Source of the DNA: Corallium rubrum
Lineage: Eukaryota > Cnidaria > Anthozoa > Scleralcyonacea > Coralliidae
Assembly: GCA_964035015.1 (NCBI GenBank)
Contig: OZ036000.1
Span: forward strand, 3,849,099-3,913,098
Direction: 5' to 3'
Length of the DNA stretch: 64,000 bases
A program made the translations under genes and the position numbers. The notes beneath the pieces are model-generated. The model ran no database searches. It was not told the origin of the DNA and was given only the letters and a program-made list of their open reading frames with translations. Each line of letters opens with the position of its first letter. The stretch's first letter is position 1. Positions 44,301 to 53,869 of this stretch are shown here, one piece after another.

Positions 44301-47300
44301 GCATCTCCACTTTATGGTCTTGAAAGGAAGGGAGCGAACTTCAAGTGGACGTCAGAATGCCAATCAGCTTTCGATACCCTAAAAGATCGACTAACAAGTT
44401 CACCAATCTTAGCCTACCCCAACTTCGACCGTCCTTTTATCCTGGATTCAGACGCCAGCGACACTGGTCTAGGAGCTGTGCTGTCGCAAGTCGAAGACGG
44501 GAAGGAGCGAGTAATAGCCTACGCCGCCAAGGCACTATCCAAACCACAGCGCAATTATAGCACCACAAGGAAGGAACTGCTCGCGTTAGTCTGGGGCATG
44601 GAACATTTCGAGCCATATCTTCTTGGGAGGGAATTTACGGTGCGAACAGACCATAGTGCGCTAACATGGTTGAGAAGTTTCAAGCAACCCAAAGGACAGG
44701 TCGCCCGCTGGTTAGAAAGATTAGCAGAGTTTCACTTCTCAATCGAACACCGTCCAGGACGACTACACGGGAATGCAGACGGATTGTCACGGATACCGAC
44801 TAAGGAAGATGCAGAGCCAGACGAGATGGTAGAGGATCACAGTCAAAGTTCTAGTCAATTGTCTACTTGTGCCGTCACTGAAGGCGATGGATGGGCCTGC
44901 CGCTGGGATAATGATGAGTTGGTTCTCCTGCAGCGTGATGACCCCATACTCAAGGAAGTGGTAAGATGGGTAGAATCCGGAGCCAGACCCAGCAGAAACG
45001 AGATTTCTGGTGCTAGCCCAGAGACGGGGAGCTTTTAGAGTCAATTTAAACGATTGGAGCTGGTAAACGGAGTATTGTGTCGAGAGTACGAGTTGGAAAA
45101 TGAAACCGCAAAAGTTCTGCAAGTATGCCTGCCCCAAAAGATGGTCCAGGAGATACTTGAACTGAGTCACGCCCTACCTACCTCCGGTCACTTAGGGACT
45201 ACCAAGACGTGTGAACGGATCAAGTCACGTTTCTATTGGAAAGGGTGGCGCGACGACGTCGAGAACTACTGCCGAAGGTGCCAGAAATGCGCACAAAGAA
45301 ACCCCCCTAGGAAGAAACCACGAGCGCCATTGGTGACCAGTCGCTGCGGTTACCCTATGGAGAGGGTAGCAATGGACATCGTAGGTCCACTCCCAACAAC
45401 CGAACGAGGCAACCGATTCATCCTTGTAGTGAATGACTACTTCACTAAGTGGCCGGAAGCGTTCGCCATTAGCGACCACGAAGCTGAAACGGTAGCGAAG
45501 AAACTGATGGAAGAATGGGTTTCAAGATTTGGAGTAATGCAGTATTTACACACCGATCAAGGAAGGGAATTCGAAAGTAAAGTCTTCCAGGCATTATGCA
45601 AACTTCTCGGGATCAAGAAAACCAGAACGACACCATATCATCCCCAGAGCGACGGCCTGGTGGAGAGAAACAACCGGACTATCAAGGATATGTTGTCGAA
45701 AGTGGTTAACGACAATCATGACGACTGGGACGAGTGGATTCCGCATGTGCTCTTGGCTTACCGAACGGCTGTCCAATCTTCAACTGGTTTTACCCCCCAT
45801 AAGATGTTGTTCGCGAGGGAAGCAAGAATACCGATCGATGTAATGGTGGAGGGACCAACCGACCAGGGCTCACTGATCCAAGATGTACCGACATATGTCA
45901 AAAAAATGAAAGAGACGCTACAACGAGTACATGAGTTAGCAAGAACAAGAACCGGTAAATTGTCCAAGCGATACAAGGACTACTACGACAGCATGTCAAC
46001 AGAGTCTGGTTACAAGGTTGGAGATGAAGTGTGGTTACACCAACCATTTGTAAGGAGAGGCTTGTCAAGAAAACTGGCAAGACCGTGGCATGGCCCTTAC
46101 ACGATTGTGAAGAAACTGTCGGGCGTTGTTTTCCGTATCCAGAAAGTCGGTCGGGGGAGAAAAAGGATGGTAGTTCACTTCAATAGGCTTAAACCTTGTC
46201 GGCTACCTGGGAAAGAGGATGACAAAACCAGTCAAAAGACAACTCCAGAAACACCCAAGAGGGACGTTAAGAAGACTTATCAGAAAACGAAGGCTAATCG
46301 CGCACCGGATTGCAGTGATCAGTCAAGTGATGACGAAGATGTTGTGGAGATACTACCGGCAAGGAACCATTGCATGCGCAAAAAGCCAACCCAAGGGATT
46401 ACTAACCCAGGGTTAAGCTACTTTCCAGAGTCACCCACAGGAGATACACCGGAAACACCAGAAACAACCCACGACGAACCAGGAAACTTGGGAATGTCCC
46501 AAGGTGATGTTCCATGGTCAAGCTACTTTCCAGAGTCACCCACAGGGGATACACCGGAAACACCAGAAACAATCCACGACGAACCAGGGAACTTGGGAAT
46601 GTCCCAAGGTGACGTTCCAGAAGAAACAGATGTGGAAGCGGGAGAAGGTCCACTCCCGAGGAGACCACATCGAGAAAGGAGAGCCCCGATGTGGATGCAA
46701 GACTATGCACGATCGATAAAACTTCAGACTTAACTGAACGGACATTCACCCTCTATTTATAAGGGGGAATAGTGTTGAGTGGCTAGCACTCGTTGAGGTT
46801 CAGTTATGATTGTTATGATATTTAAACTATTGTATATGGCGTATAATGACGCGAACTGTCGTAGGCACGGTCTTTCAACCGTTTTGTGGTTTTTGAGTTG
46901 TTGTACCTCTGTGTTGAGAGGCTTAATTTATCGATACCTTAATAAATATATAACAATACGATATGCTGGTGTTGTGGCGTTGTGCCTAAAGCGTGCTTAA
47001 ACAATGTTCATATACAAATATAATTCATAATCTATATTATAATACCTTTATCTGTCTGTATGTGCGTGTTTGTTTGTTTGTCTCACCGTCATTACCTAAA
47101 AACTCAAAAACGGTTACGCCGTTGGCCCGTTGTATATTATTGTTTCTAAAGTCACGAATCACATGAACGACGAGCGCAAATAAGTATAACTAAAAATGAC
47201 CGGTAAAAATTCCACTGTGACTGGCAAATTTATTGAGCTGCCGGTCATAGTGACTGGTATACGTTTCAAATTTATTTCGAAGCCTGGCTGGCAAGTGCCT

Positions 47301-50300
47301 TTATTGCAAAATTTACAGTCAATCTGAATCACAAACAAAATCAAGCTATACTCTACTATTTACATGCATGCAGTGCCAACCTTGGGAGGGTGGGTGGGCA
47401 CGTATATGGTGGCAAAGAACAAAGATGCCAAACATTTAACACGTGATGTTAAATACTAATTTGCCCTAGGCTCCCCAGTGTGAGAAACACGTTTCTCGAA
47501 ACACGTTTCTCGAAACACGTTTCTCGAAACACGTTTCTCGAAACACGTTTCTCGAAACACGTTTCTCGAAACACGTTTCTCGAAACACGTTTCTCGCTTC
47601 TTTCATAAACTCAGCCAGCGAGAAACTCCAATTAACTACATCTCACATACAAACACTCAGAAACTCCAATTAACTACATCTCACAAGGAAACACTACTGT
47701 CTGGGGCTCAGAAATCTTTTCTGAGTAATATATCAGTCAATTCCAATTGTGCCCATCCCCCTGGGCCAACACCTGGGCATTAGACATTTTGGGGGGAAAA
47801 TTGACCATGTCCCCACCCTAGGGAAAGACATAAGCTGTGTTTACACAGCCAAAATTTATGCGGGATCTGAACCACATCTGCCTTTAAGCAGGCTTAAAAT
47901 GTCCATGTAAACAGATCGGTGTAAATTAATTGCGATTAGTTTGCACCACCTCAAGGAGGTGGATTAAACTGAGCACGATCAGTTAATCGCGCTTAACTTG
48001 GTCGTGTAAACGCAACAGGATTGAAAAATGCTTGCTATTAATACAGTGTTATTAATACGATAAAATGCCTTTTTTTGCCCTGTTGTAGAAGCTTCCATCT
48101 CGCTATTCTTTGTTCCTTTGTTTGTTTGTTTGTTTCTTTTAGCTGTTACTCTTTCTCGTGTACCAATGTCTTCCATTATTCTTTAACGCACGCTACCCAT
48201 ACGAAGCTTCCAAAACCAAAAATATAGCTCGTCTCCCATGTTGAATGATGTACATGTTTTAGTAAGGGATTATTAAATGACGGTGTAAACGCACCAAGGT
48301 GCATTTTAAGCACGCTTAACTTAAGCGTGCTTAAAGTTTGGCTGTGTAAACACGTCTATAGTGTTGCCCTGGGCAACAAATTCAGGTCTAAACCCCAAAC
48401 GAAAACACAGATAAATCGCTTTAAATCAGTACCTCAAGAAGAGCACAAATAGAAGACAACACATCATGAACTCAAGGTAATGTCATTTTATTGAAAAACT
48501 TGTATTTTAGCTCCTTTAACATTCTGATTTACATGTACTTGGAAATTTGAAAACTTATATTTCAAATATATTTCCATTAAAATGCCTGCACGGCGCCCAC
48601 CACAACTTGAGGTTGGGCTGCCTGTGGTGTGAATTAGATATACTTTCCCACCAAGCCTGGATATAATTTTTTTTGCCCTGCCTGTCAAAATGACCAGCAT
48701 CAATCAGATTGTGCCTGTCATAAAACAAAACGTACCCGTCACTAAACAATTGTAAACAATAGTCTATAATTAAATAATATAATTATATAATGCACTGTAT
48801 GTCTGTATTTCTTATGTACAGTAAATGTAATGTACACTACAGTAATGTATTACTATTACCAGCAAGTGTTACAACTTCTCCTTTCCCGTTGTCTTCGTTT
48901 TTGCTAGATCTTTGTTGATCCATTTCACTACAGTGCTCGATTTTAACGTTCGGCTTGACTTCTTTTGTCCTAGTTGTACTGAGGCTGATTCATCAGAAGT
49001 AACTGAGTCCTTGTTACTAACACTATTTGTGTCAGCAGACGTGAAAAATGCAGTTATTTTCTTCGACATACTGTGTAACTTACATGCTTGAGTGATTGCA
49101 GACAATCAAGATGGCCGCACTTTGCCATGCGGTCTAAACGGGACATGCTCGTGCGAGTATTCCAAAAGCCCTCGCGCGTATTCGCGTGTGCTCCACTAAG
49201 TGAAGTTCATGTGCCATGAAACGGGGATTTAATATACAAATGAAAAGTGATTGATTCAAAACAAATAATAGTTGATTCTGCCATGAAAATGGAAGTAAAT
49301 TTTATCGAAAAACATTCCAGACAAAAAGACCGACACAATCAAATTTGTGACTGTCAAAACCTTGTAAATAACAAATTTGTACCGGACAATGTCCGTAACC
49401 GGACGCTAATATCCAGGCTTGTTTCCCACAGTGCATAGCAAGTGCGAATGTTCCAAGTCCTGACCCCCAGGTTATGTGCTTCTGGCAATAGTGCCTGGGG
49501 GGGGGGGGGGGGGGGATGGGCACAGCTGGATTTGACTGATACATAATTGAGCTTGACGAACGTCCACCAAACATCTGTTCAATTATTTTTGTTAATCAAC
49601 TATGGAATCTCAATTGATCCCCACACTAGTTATAAACAGAAACATTATCTTACTTCGTAGAGGTACAAACTCCAAATAATATAGTGCCACATGATCTTCT
49701 TTACCATCCGTCACGAGATAACAGTCAATATGATATAGGTTGTCCTCAAATCTGGTGACATTTTTAAGTACAATTGTACTTGTTAAGGTATTACCTAACA
49801 AAAAATAAATACACTAAATGTTAAAGCCTCAATTTGACTATACCAGTGAGAGGTTCTCACTTGATGAATAAAATCATTTCGTAAATAACAAATGGGGGTG
49901 GTTTGGGGGCAGCCTGAAAGGCAATATACCATAATTATTATGCAACAATTTTGTTTCTCATACACCTAATCCAATACAACATTAAAGATATTACAGAGAA
50001 GTGACATTGTTTGCATCAGGTGACAAATTGCATAGAAGCAAGAGAATGGGGAATCCAGGATTTTTCATCAAGGGAAACAGTACACAGATGGACACCAACT
50101 AGGGGGCCTGCCCAGAAAATTTACTTAATTCTAGGGTCTTAGAAATAAGATTTTCTGCATTTTGAGAGCACTGATTGTCAAACTATGTTTTTTCCCACAC
50201 CAAGGACACATTTGGAATAGTACAAGGGTGCAATAGTACAAGAGTGCCCCCCTCCCTAACACCATGTTTATCATGAATTGCTTAGCTTTCTATTTATTTT

Positions 50301-53300
50301 TTCCCCTATTTTTTATAAAATATGGTGGGACTAATACTTTGTGTTCTACCACGGCAGTGACAATGCACTGTTATTTGTGGTATGTTTCATAAATTTGCCA
50401 GTTTCTTTCACTCATTTTTAAGCCTAATACTTTACATTTGACCACAGCAGTTGAGTTTCATGTGAAGTGTCTAGTTTCAGTCAATATAAGGTTGTCAAAT
50501 ATGCCTGCGGTTTGATGTATGTTTTGGGAGAAGAATGAAGCGTGGAAGGATTAATGTAGTCTGTGTTCTTTGGATAACCCTCGATGCGCTTCAACCTTCC
50601 AGTCTTCTTCAGGAGGGATTTTGAGTCAATGTTGAAATCAGTAATGTTAAGACGAAATTACAGATATTAGAATGCGCGTGCAATACTGAAGTATAATAGA
50701 CAAGTTAAAAATAAGTTTGGTAGGGGCCACGATTCCTTCTGAGCTCAATTTGCTATTGTCTTCAAAACTTATTACCTGTTCTAATACTTGTTATGATCTG
50801 ACAGCTTGTGTTCGTGATTTTCACTTTGGAATAGCACAAGGGTGCAATAGCCCCCTTCCTAACACGATGTTAATAGACGACTTTCACGATCATGCGCAGT
50901 AGCAACAAATATTCAAATATTTGTCGGAGATAAAAACAACTGTTTTAGCTGGAACGAGCATATTGAAAATAGTAGAAGTGCAAAGTTTGAAACGAATTGC
51001 TTAACAAATGGAAAAAGGTTCTCAAGCGGAAAGTTGACCATTCCAACAGGGATTTATTAGTGATTTAATAGGGATTTTGGCTTGGTGGGCGGGAGTTGCA
51101 CACCAAGCCAAAATCCCTATTAAATCCCTAGTGGAGAGCAAAACTTCTGAAGAGTGTAGCTTTCGCACTATTTGTCCGATTTATTTTAAACTTTGCACTT
51201 TTACTATTTTTAATATGATCTTTCCAGCTATTACCTCCGATGAAAATTTGAAGTAAAGTTGCTACTGCACATTTGCCTGAAAGTCGTCTATTGTTTATAT
51301 TGCTTAGCTTTCTATTTTTTCCCCTATTTTTCTAATTATCTATATTTAGTTTTCTAATTACTATTTTCAGTTTGGTAGGGGGCACAATTCCTTCTGAGTT
51401 CAATTTGCTATTGTCTTCAAACCTTATTACCTGTTCTAATACTTGTTATGATCTGGTTGCTTGTGTTCGTGATTTTCACTTTGTTCTTGCCATCACTTTT
51501 TCCCAAATGCCAAGATATGGCATAAGTATGTCCACTGTCAAGTTGGGAAGTCTCACAAATTTTTGAAATGTTTTTGTCTCTAAATAGCCAGTAATTTGCA
51601 TCACCATCTATATTTAAAAGACAACAATTCAGCAAAACTGAACAACAGTAAATCTGCTGTACATTATAATTCCATAGCTCAGTGATGGATTTACAGGGAG
51701 GTGCAGGGGGTGTGTACCCCCTGGCCTTGGCCAAGGGGGGTGCCAATTGCCTTGTCAAATCCAAGTACATTAAAGGATGCATTCATTCAATGTCTGTGTA
51801 AACTTCATAGGACCTAGGTATTAGGTATCATAGCTATCAGCTATCATATGATTCATAGATATATGATTCATATATTAGCTATCATATGATTCATAGGTAT
51901 TAATAGGTATAAAAAAATTTTCTGGTGGGCTTCACCCCCCTACCCCCAGCCCCACCACCAGCTCAGCCCCTGGACCCTGCCAGGAGTTGTCCCCAGACCC
52001 CTACTGTATCTCTCTCAGCGGCACTCCACCCTGCCTTGGTTGCGCTACAGGCCTGATCTCACTTCACTCGCTCAGAACCCCCCCCCCTACCAGATCAAGC
52101 TGGATCCATCACTACCATAGCTTAACCAATTTCTGCCCGAAGCAGCCCAAAACAGCCCTTTTATTGTTTGACCCTAACACCAAACAATTTTACTCAACAA
52201 GAGAAGAATCCTCAGACATCCTAGGCAATGGATTAAAAAGAACGAAAGTGCATGTCCTATTTGAAAGCGCATGTCCTATTTGGCAGAACGAAAGTGCATG
52301 TCCTATTTGGCAGCCTGATCGGATAGAGATCAACCCTATTTTAGAGAAAAATTAGGAACTTGGTAAATAGTCTTGGGTGCATCCCCAAAACACCAAACTA
52401 AAAATTATAACCAATTTAATATTAGTTTGGTATAAATTAGAGCCTTCAGCCTTGTTTAAGATTAGACAGATTAGGATTGTGAAATAAGATTTAGTGTTTT
52501 GAATTAGCAAGCTAAAATCTTAACCAAATAACCTCACAATGCTCATGCAATGTCTATTGTTTTGTTGGTTTTTTTGTACACAAATCCAAAGCCAAACATG
52601 GCAGAGCCTTCTTTTCATCTCTTTCTCAGCAAGGATGCAAGCAAAAAATATTATCTTGATATACAAAGACAATTTTTGCTATGCCCAAACACATCAGTCT
52701 CATTTTGGCTATTGTTCTAGATGAAATCCAATGCAATAAACATTTGACTACATGTACATGCATGTATTTGATTTCAAAGCACAGCCAAGGTACTGCCTTT
52801 AAATATTAAATCTTTTGAAATGAAAGTGCTTGGCAGAAATAAAAAAACTGAAAACATTTAGGGTTGTACAGCATATTAAGCACATAGGTATTAACAAAGG
52901 TATTGGTAGACTCGGATCAAGTCACTGTCTCTCGAGGGGACGAGGTATAACAATGGTTCATTACAGGTGGCTCAAATTTCAGATGTCAGCTACTTCTTTG
53001 TTTTGAAAGATAAAAATACTGTAAAGAAAAATACTAAAGACTTGTTTATAAACGGGCCTTAATGAATACACATAAGAAAATCCAATGATATGCCATATTT
53101 AGCAAGACAAAAATTAACCAATATTTTGTGAAGACAACCACACCAACAAAAGAAAGGAATCGAAAATAAAGCGATTCCCTAATTTCTATTGTTAAATAGG
53201 GCTGCCGGAAATTCATACCGATTAATATAGAAATACGGAAACATGAAAAAAGCGTTTTTGTATTAAAGAAATAAGGGACAAGGGAAATACAAGTCTTTCG

Positions 53301-53808
53301 GAAAGAGCTAGAACACGCACTGGCATACAGCTACGAAATATGAATGCGTGCATGATATTGTGGACTAGAATAATATTAGTGAGTTGAGAAAACGAAAACT
53401 ATACTGTCAGTCTGGAGAAGTATAAGAGAATCTAAAGGCGAAATTCATGTAAGAATTGTGATCGTTTGTACAGAAAGGGGACAGGGATGCAACAGCATAC
53501 GAAACAGAAGCTACGGGTATTCAAAACTGTATATGATATAAGCTTATGTAAATATTACCCGATATTTGTCAGCTGATATTTAGGACAAGTGTTCGATCAT
53601 TTTTAAAGACGACGTATTTTTAAAGGAAAGAGCATCTGTTGGTGTAAATTTAGATAAACTTCAGGGTTGAACCATTGTTTCTAGTCTAGAAAATCACTAT
53701 TTTAAGAGCGAACATTACTTTCAAGTTCAACAAGGCAATACACTACTCACCGACACTTAAAAAGAATCCAAGCAGAAATGCTAAACCAATAAAAGCATTG
53801 GTCGTCAT
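32392..53808 (-). CDS. Basigin-like receptor with five Ig domains (paralogue of the + strand gene)
   Basis: Exons on the minus strand, all phase-1 GT-AG: 53751-53808, 51431-51607, 49654-49794, 39619-39915, 38433-38582, 38059-38202, 37301-37453, 36102-36245, 35225-35356, 33672-33824, then 32591 downward. [19 protein letters not shown] is a signal peptide. Ig1 (20-125), Ig3 (225-322), Ig4 (323-421) and Ig5 (422-516) are each split over two exons; Ig2 (126-224) is one exon. Cys and Trp landmarks are visible (IKLNCTV, IEWRKD, YICRA; VSVLCNI, ITWQK, FVCKS; SLECDI, ITWRT, FSCSD; TLNCDI, ITWSV, FFCSA). The membrane segment is [19 protein letters not shown]. Compared with the paralogue, Ala replaces the basigin Glu. 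The tail has KKRR, LDYIVG and IYSNRE (a YxN, Grb2-type motif). The true stop is unclear, because the frame enters the 19-bp minisatellite at 32391. A role in surface recognition or adhesion is inferred. Confidence 0.82.
32677..32897. mobile_element. MITE with CATAGTCAATCGAG ends, copy 1
   Basis: Ends CATAGTCAATCGAGAT and ATCTCGATTGACTATG, with 7-bp duplication ATAACAC at 32670-32676 and 32898-32904. It lies between the last two exons of the five-Ig gene. Copy 2 (34527-34824) is in the opposite orientation. Confidence 0.88.
32905..33215. repeat. Inverted pair around CCAAACGTTTGCGCATGCG
   Basis: GCAGCCAAACGTTTGCGCATGCG-like sequence near 32907 pairs with GCGCATGCGCAAAACGTTTGGCAGC-like sequence near 33190, probably the ends of a further MITE. 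The open frame at 33049-33579 that overlaps it has no recognisable domain. Confidence 0.5.
34040..34385. repeat. Self-complementary repeat with GGGCTTTATATCGCATAAA words
   Basis: Several facing copies of an ATAAATCCC / TATATAAAG / CGAGGGCTTTATA module form hairpins at 34105-34200 and again near 34318-34345. Probably MITE remains in an intron of the five-Ig gene. Confidence 0.55.
34400..35222. mobile_element. Dispersed element, copy 2 (with MITE inserted)
   Basis: Degraded relative of 21640-22490, carrying the MITE at 34527-34824. Its right end, GGGAGGCAGCAATAAAG, finishes a few bases from the splice donor at 35223-35224 of the five-Ig gene. Confidence 0.55.
34527..34824. mobile_element. MITE with CATAGTCAATCGAG ends, copy 2
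   Basis: 298 bp with exact 7-bp duplication CTTGCAC at 34520-34526 and 34825-34831. Its interior matches copy 1 on the opposite strand (GAACGAATTGTCCAATAGCA) and keeps about 80 bp missing from copy 1. Confidence 0.9.
35430..36090. repeat. 51-bp minisatellite
   Basis: About 13 copies of a 51-bp unit made of CACACCTACACATATACCTA, GACACGTCACACATACCT and ACACACATCTAAA. Intron 7 of the five-Ig gene. Confidence 0.9.
36300..37275. repeat. Tetranucleotide microsatellite complex of almost 1 kb
   Basis: Successive blocks of GGAC (36303-36395), GAAC (36396-36440), GGAT-rich (36440-36835) and AAAC (36845-37275), with GAATGAATAAAC interruptions at 37019, 37206 and 37266. Intron 6 of the five-Ig gene. 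Long frames encoding FVCL and THPSIH repeats are artefacts of the period. Confidence 0.98.
38300..38415. repeat. Foldback repeat, copy 2 (loop deleted)
   Basis: Same left flank (TTTTCATGGCGATAA) and GTGGAAACACCA...TGGTG arms as the repeat at 17018-17133, but the hammerhead-like loop is gone, leaving TTGCTAG at the centre. Ends about 20 bp before an exon of the five-Ig gene. Confidence 0.8.
38590..38805. repeat. AATT-rich simple repeat
   Basis: TTAATTAATTAA-type tetranucleotide repeats with interruptions, in intron 3 of the five-Ig gene. Confidence 0.9.
39016..39563. mobile_element. hAT-like MITE with CAGACCTGCCAA ends
   Basis: CAGACCTGCCAA and TTGGCAGGTCTG bound 548 bp, with TAAAGG directly before the left tip and directly after the right tip. 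Inside are AATAGTGAGAAAA repeats and a perfect 28-bp palindrome at 39245-39272. Confidence 0.75.
40343..40525 (+). repeat. 5' LTR
   Basis: 183 bp, apparently identical to the 3' LTR. Contains a TATATGG motif and AATAAA. Confidence 0.95.
40544..41265 (+). pseudogene. gag portion, interrupted at its 3' side by a MITE
   Basis: Opens at ATG 40544, just after the primer-binding region, with an acidic coiled-coil-like start ([15 protein letters not shown]). The central PWEEWLNHF and LRGRAQTVY patterns are typical of Ty3/gypsy capsid. At 41266 the reading frame enters the MITE and stops at 41309. Beyond the MITE the same frame resumes at 42302, so gag and pol were one continuous frame before the insertion. 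The product would lack the nucleocapsid zinc knuckle. Confidence 0.85.
41266..42292. mobile_element. 1027-bp MITE with CAACCTCGTACCCAGGG ends and 9-bp duplication
   Basis: Perfect 17-bp inverted ends. The 9-bp duplication TATCCCAGC lies at 41257-41265 and 42293-42301, a length seen in Mutator-like elements. It has no transposase. Its ends read in one frame as NLVPRVLS. It must be younger than the retrotransposon it splits. Confidence 0.95.
42302..45038 (+). pseudogene. pol part 1: zinc knuckle, protease, reverse transcriptase, RNase H
   Basis: Continues the gag frame. A CCHC knuckle ([14 protein letters not shown], 42399-42440), protease DSGA (about 42648), RT with YLDD (about 44005), then RNase H with [12 protein letters not shown] and [10 protein letters not shown]. 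The frame ends at an in-frame TAG (45036-45038) located after RNase H, while sequence immediately downstream continues integrase in the same frame. The most likely explanation is a nonsense mutation; a programmed stop is unusual at this place in the family. Confidence 0.88.
45039..46733 (+). pseudogene. pol part 2: integrase and C-terminal tail
   Basis: The same frame past the TAG encodes an HHCC zinc domain (from HALPTSGH to CRRCQKC), the integrase catalytic DDE region (MDIVGP about 45375; HTDQGREF about 45556; SDGLVERNN about 45662) and a GPY/F-type domain (RPWHGPYTI). It ends in a Pro/Glu-rich tail carrying a 35-residue tandem duplication (105-bp period, 46416 and 46521). The tail is unusual for integrase and has no recognised domain. 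Translation would need readthrough or an internal start. Confidence 0.85.
46773..46955 (+). repeat. 3' LTR
   Basis: 183 bp, apparently identical to 40343-40525; preceded by the polypurine tract AAGGGGGAA. Confidence 0.95.
47491..47600. repeat. 14-bp tandem repeat (GTTTCTCGAAACAC)
   Basis: Eight copies at exact 14-bp spacing. Each contains the TTTCTCGAAA palindrome-like word. Two 36-bp direct repeats (AGAAACTCCAATTAACTAC) follow at about 47622 and 47660. Confidence 0.95.
47829..48362. mobile_element. MITE with TGTGTTTACACAGCCAAA ends
   Basis: The left arm near 47836 (TGTGTTTACACAGCCAAA) pairs with TTTGGCTGTGTAAACACG near 48336. The right tip ends GTCTATAG, similar to other TATAGAC-type MITEs here. 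GTGTAAACGC and GCTTAA words repeat inside. Confidence 0.75.
48653..49424. mobile_element. DNA-transposon remnant with CAAGCCTGGATAT ends
   Basis: CAAGCCTGGATAT near 48653 pairs with ATATCCAGGCTTG near 49412. It encloses a short minus-strand coding exon. Together they look like an internally deleted hAT-type element. Confidence 0.5.
48869..49069 (-). pseudogene. N-terminal fragment resembling hAT-family transposase-derived proteins
   Basis: From ATG 49069: [18 protein letters not shown], a Ser/Asp-rich spacer, then [11 protein letters not shown] and an early stop. Many hAT-derived proteins begin with a K-x-x-x-FF motif and a Ser-rich linker before a BED- or TTF-type finger. Everything after the linker is absent. 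The call rests on this N-terminal pattern and on the enclosing inverted ends. Confidence 0.4.
50715..50832 (-). pseudogene. Duplicated 3' half of the first Ig exon
   Basis: About 115 bp matches 51370-51485: the end of the first Ig half-exon of the five-Ig gene, its GTAATAA donor and downstream intron. The 5' half, including the cysteine and acceptor, is missing, so it cannot act as an internal exon by itself. Confidence 0.85.
50869..51293. mobile_element. MITE with AATAGACGACTTTCA ends and an internal hairpin
   Basis: AATAGACGACTTTCA (50870) pairs with TGAAAGTCGTCTATT (51277). A second, stronger hairpin at 51050-51132 has arms of about 30 bp around TTAATAGGGATTTTGGCTTG. It sits exactly between the duplicated half-exon and the real exon. 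Confidence 0.85.
51680..52114. mobile_element. hAT-type MITE, copy 2 (CAGTGATGGAT ends)
   Basis: 435 bp. Start CAGTGATGGAT, end ATCCATCACTA, exact 8-bp duplication CCATAGCT at 51672-51679 and 52115-52122. Homologous to 6319-6759 without the TG/G expansion. It lies just upstream of the first Ig exon of the five-Ig gene. Confidence 0.95.
52115..53750. other. First intron of the five-Ig gene, little recognised
   Basis: Contains three close copies of AAAGTGCATGTCCTATTTGG (52244-52312) and a diverged CTAACACCAAACAATTTTAC unit near 52172. The rest is AT-rich sequence with no gene or element that I can support. Confidence 0.5.
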
Positions 53809-53854
53809 TGTCAATTCGAGCAAAGCAAAGACGTTTGTCGTAGGCTGTGTAATA

Positions 53855-53862
53855 TATTTATA
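53855..53862 (-). promoter_or_regulatory. TATA box of the five-Ig receptor gene
   Basis: TATAAATA on the minus strand lies about 47 bases before the start codon at 53808, a normal distance for a short 5' untranslated region. Confidence 0.6.
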
Positions 53863-53869
53863 AGTCAGC

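Larger units (their letters stand above)
40343..46955 (+). mobile_element. Ty3/gypsy LTR retrotransposon, recent insertion
   Basis: LTRs of 183 bp at 40343-40525 and 46773-46955 appear identical and run TGTTGAG...ATAACA, with AATAAA near the end. A primer-binding-like TGGTGGCAGCGG follows the 5' LTR; a purine tract AAGGGGGAA precedes the 3' LTR. Domain order gag, zinc knuckle, protease, RT, RNase H, integrase is that of Ty3/gypsy. The flanks ATAG and ATAC differ, so no exact target duplication. Two lesions prevent autonomy: a 1-kb MITE splits gag from pol and an in-frame TAG lies before integrase. It sits in an intron of the five-Ig gene, opposite to that gene's direction. Confidence 0.95.
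40157..47711. mobile_element. Nested element stack (outer ends CTGAGCCCCAGACAG)
   Basis: CTGAGCCCCAGACAG at 40157-40171 pairs with CTGTCTGGGGCTCAG at 47697-47711. Inside is a second pair, CAGGCTTCGAAATAA (40201-40215) with TTATTTCGAAGCCTG (47272-47286), then the LTR retrotransposon. The outer two may be separate DNA elements. No convincing target duplication was found for either, so only the inverted ends support them. Confidence 0.55.

Noticed and set aside
40343..46955. Active autonomous retrotransposon or infectious retrovirus
   Set aside because: gag is split by a MITE, pol has an in-frame stop, and no envelope gene is present.
16441..53808. Assignment to Hydractinia-type Alr allorecognition genes
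   Set aside because: The membrane segment and half-domain exons point to basigin/neuroplastin; similarity to Alr is only the presence of Ig domains and clustering.
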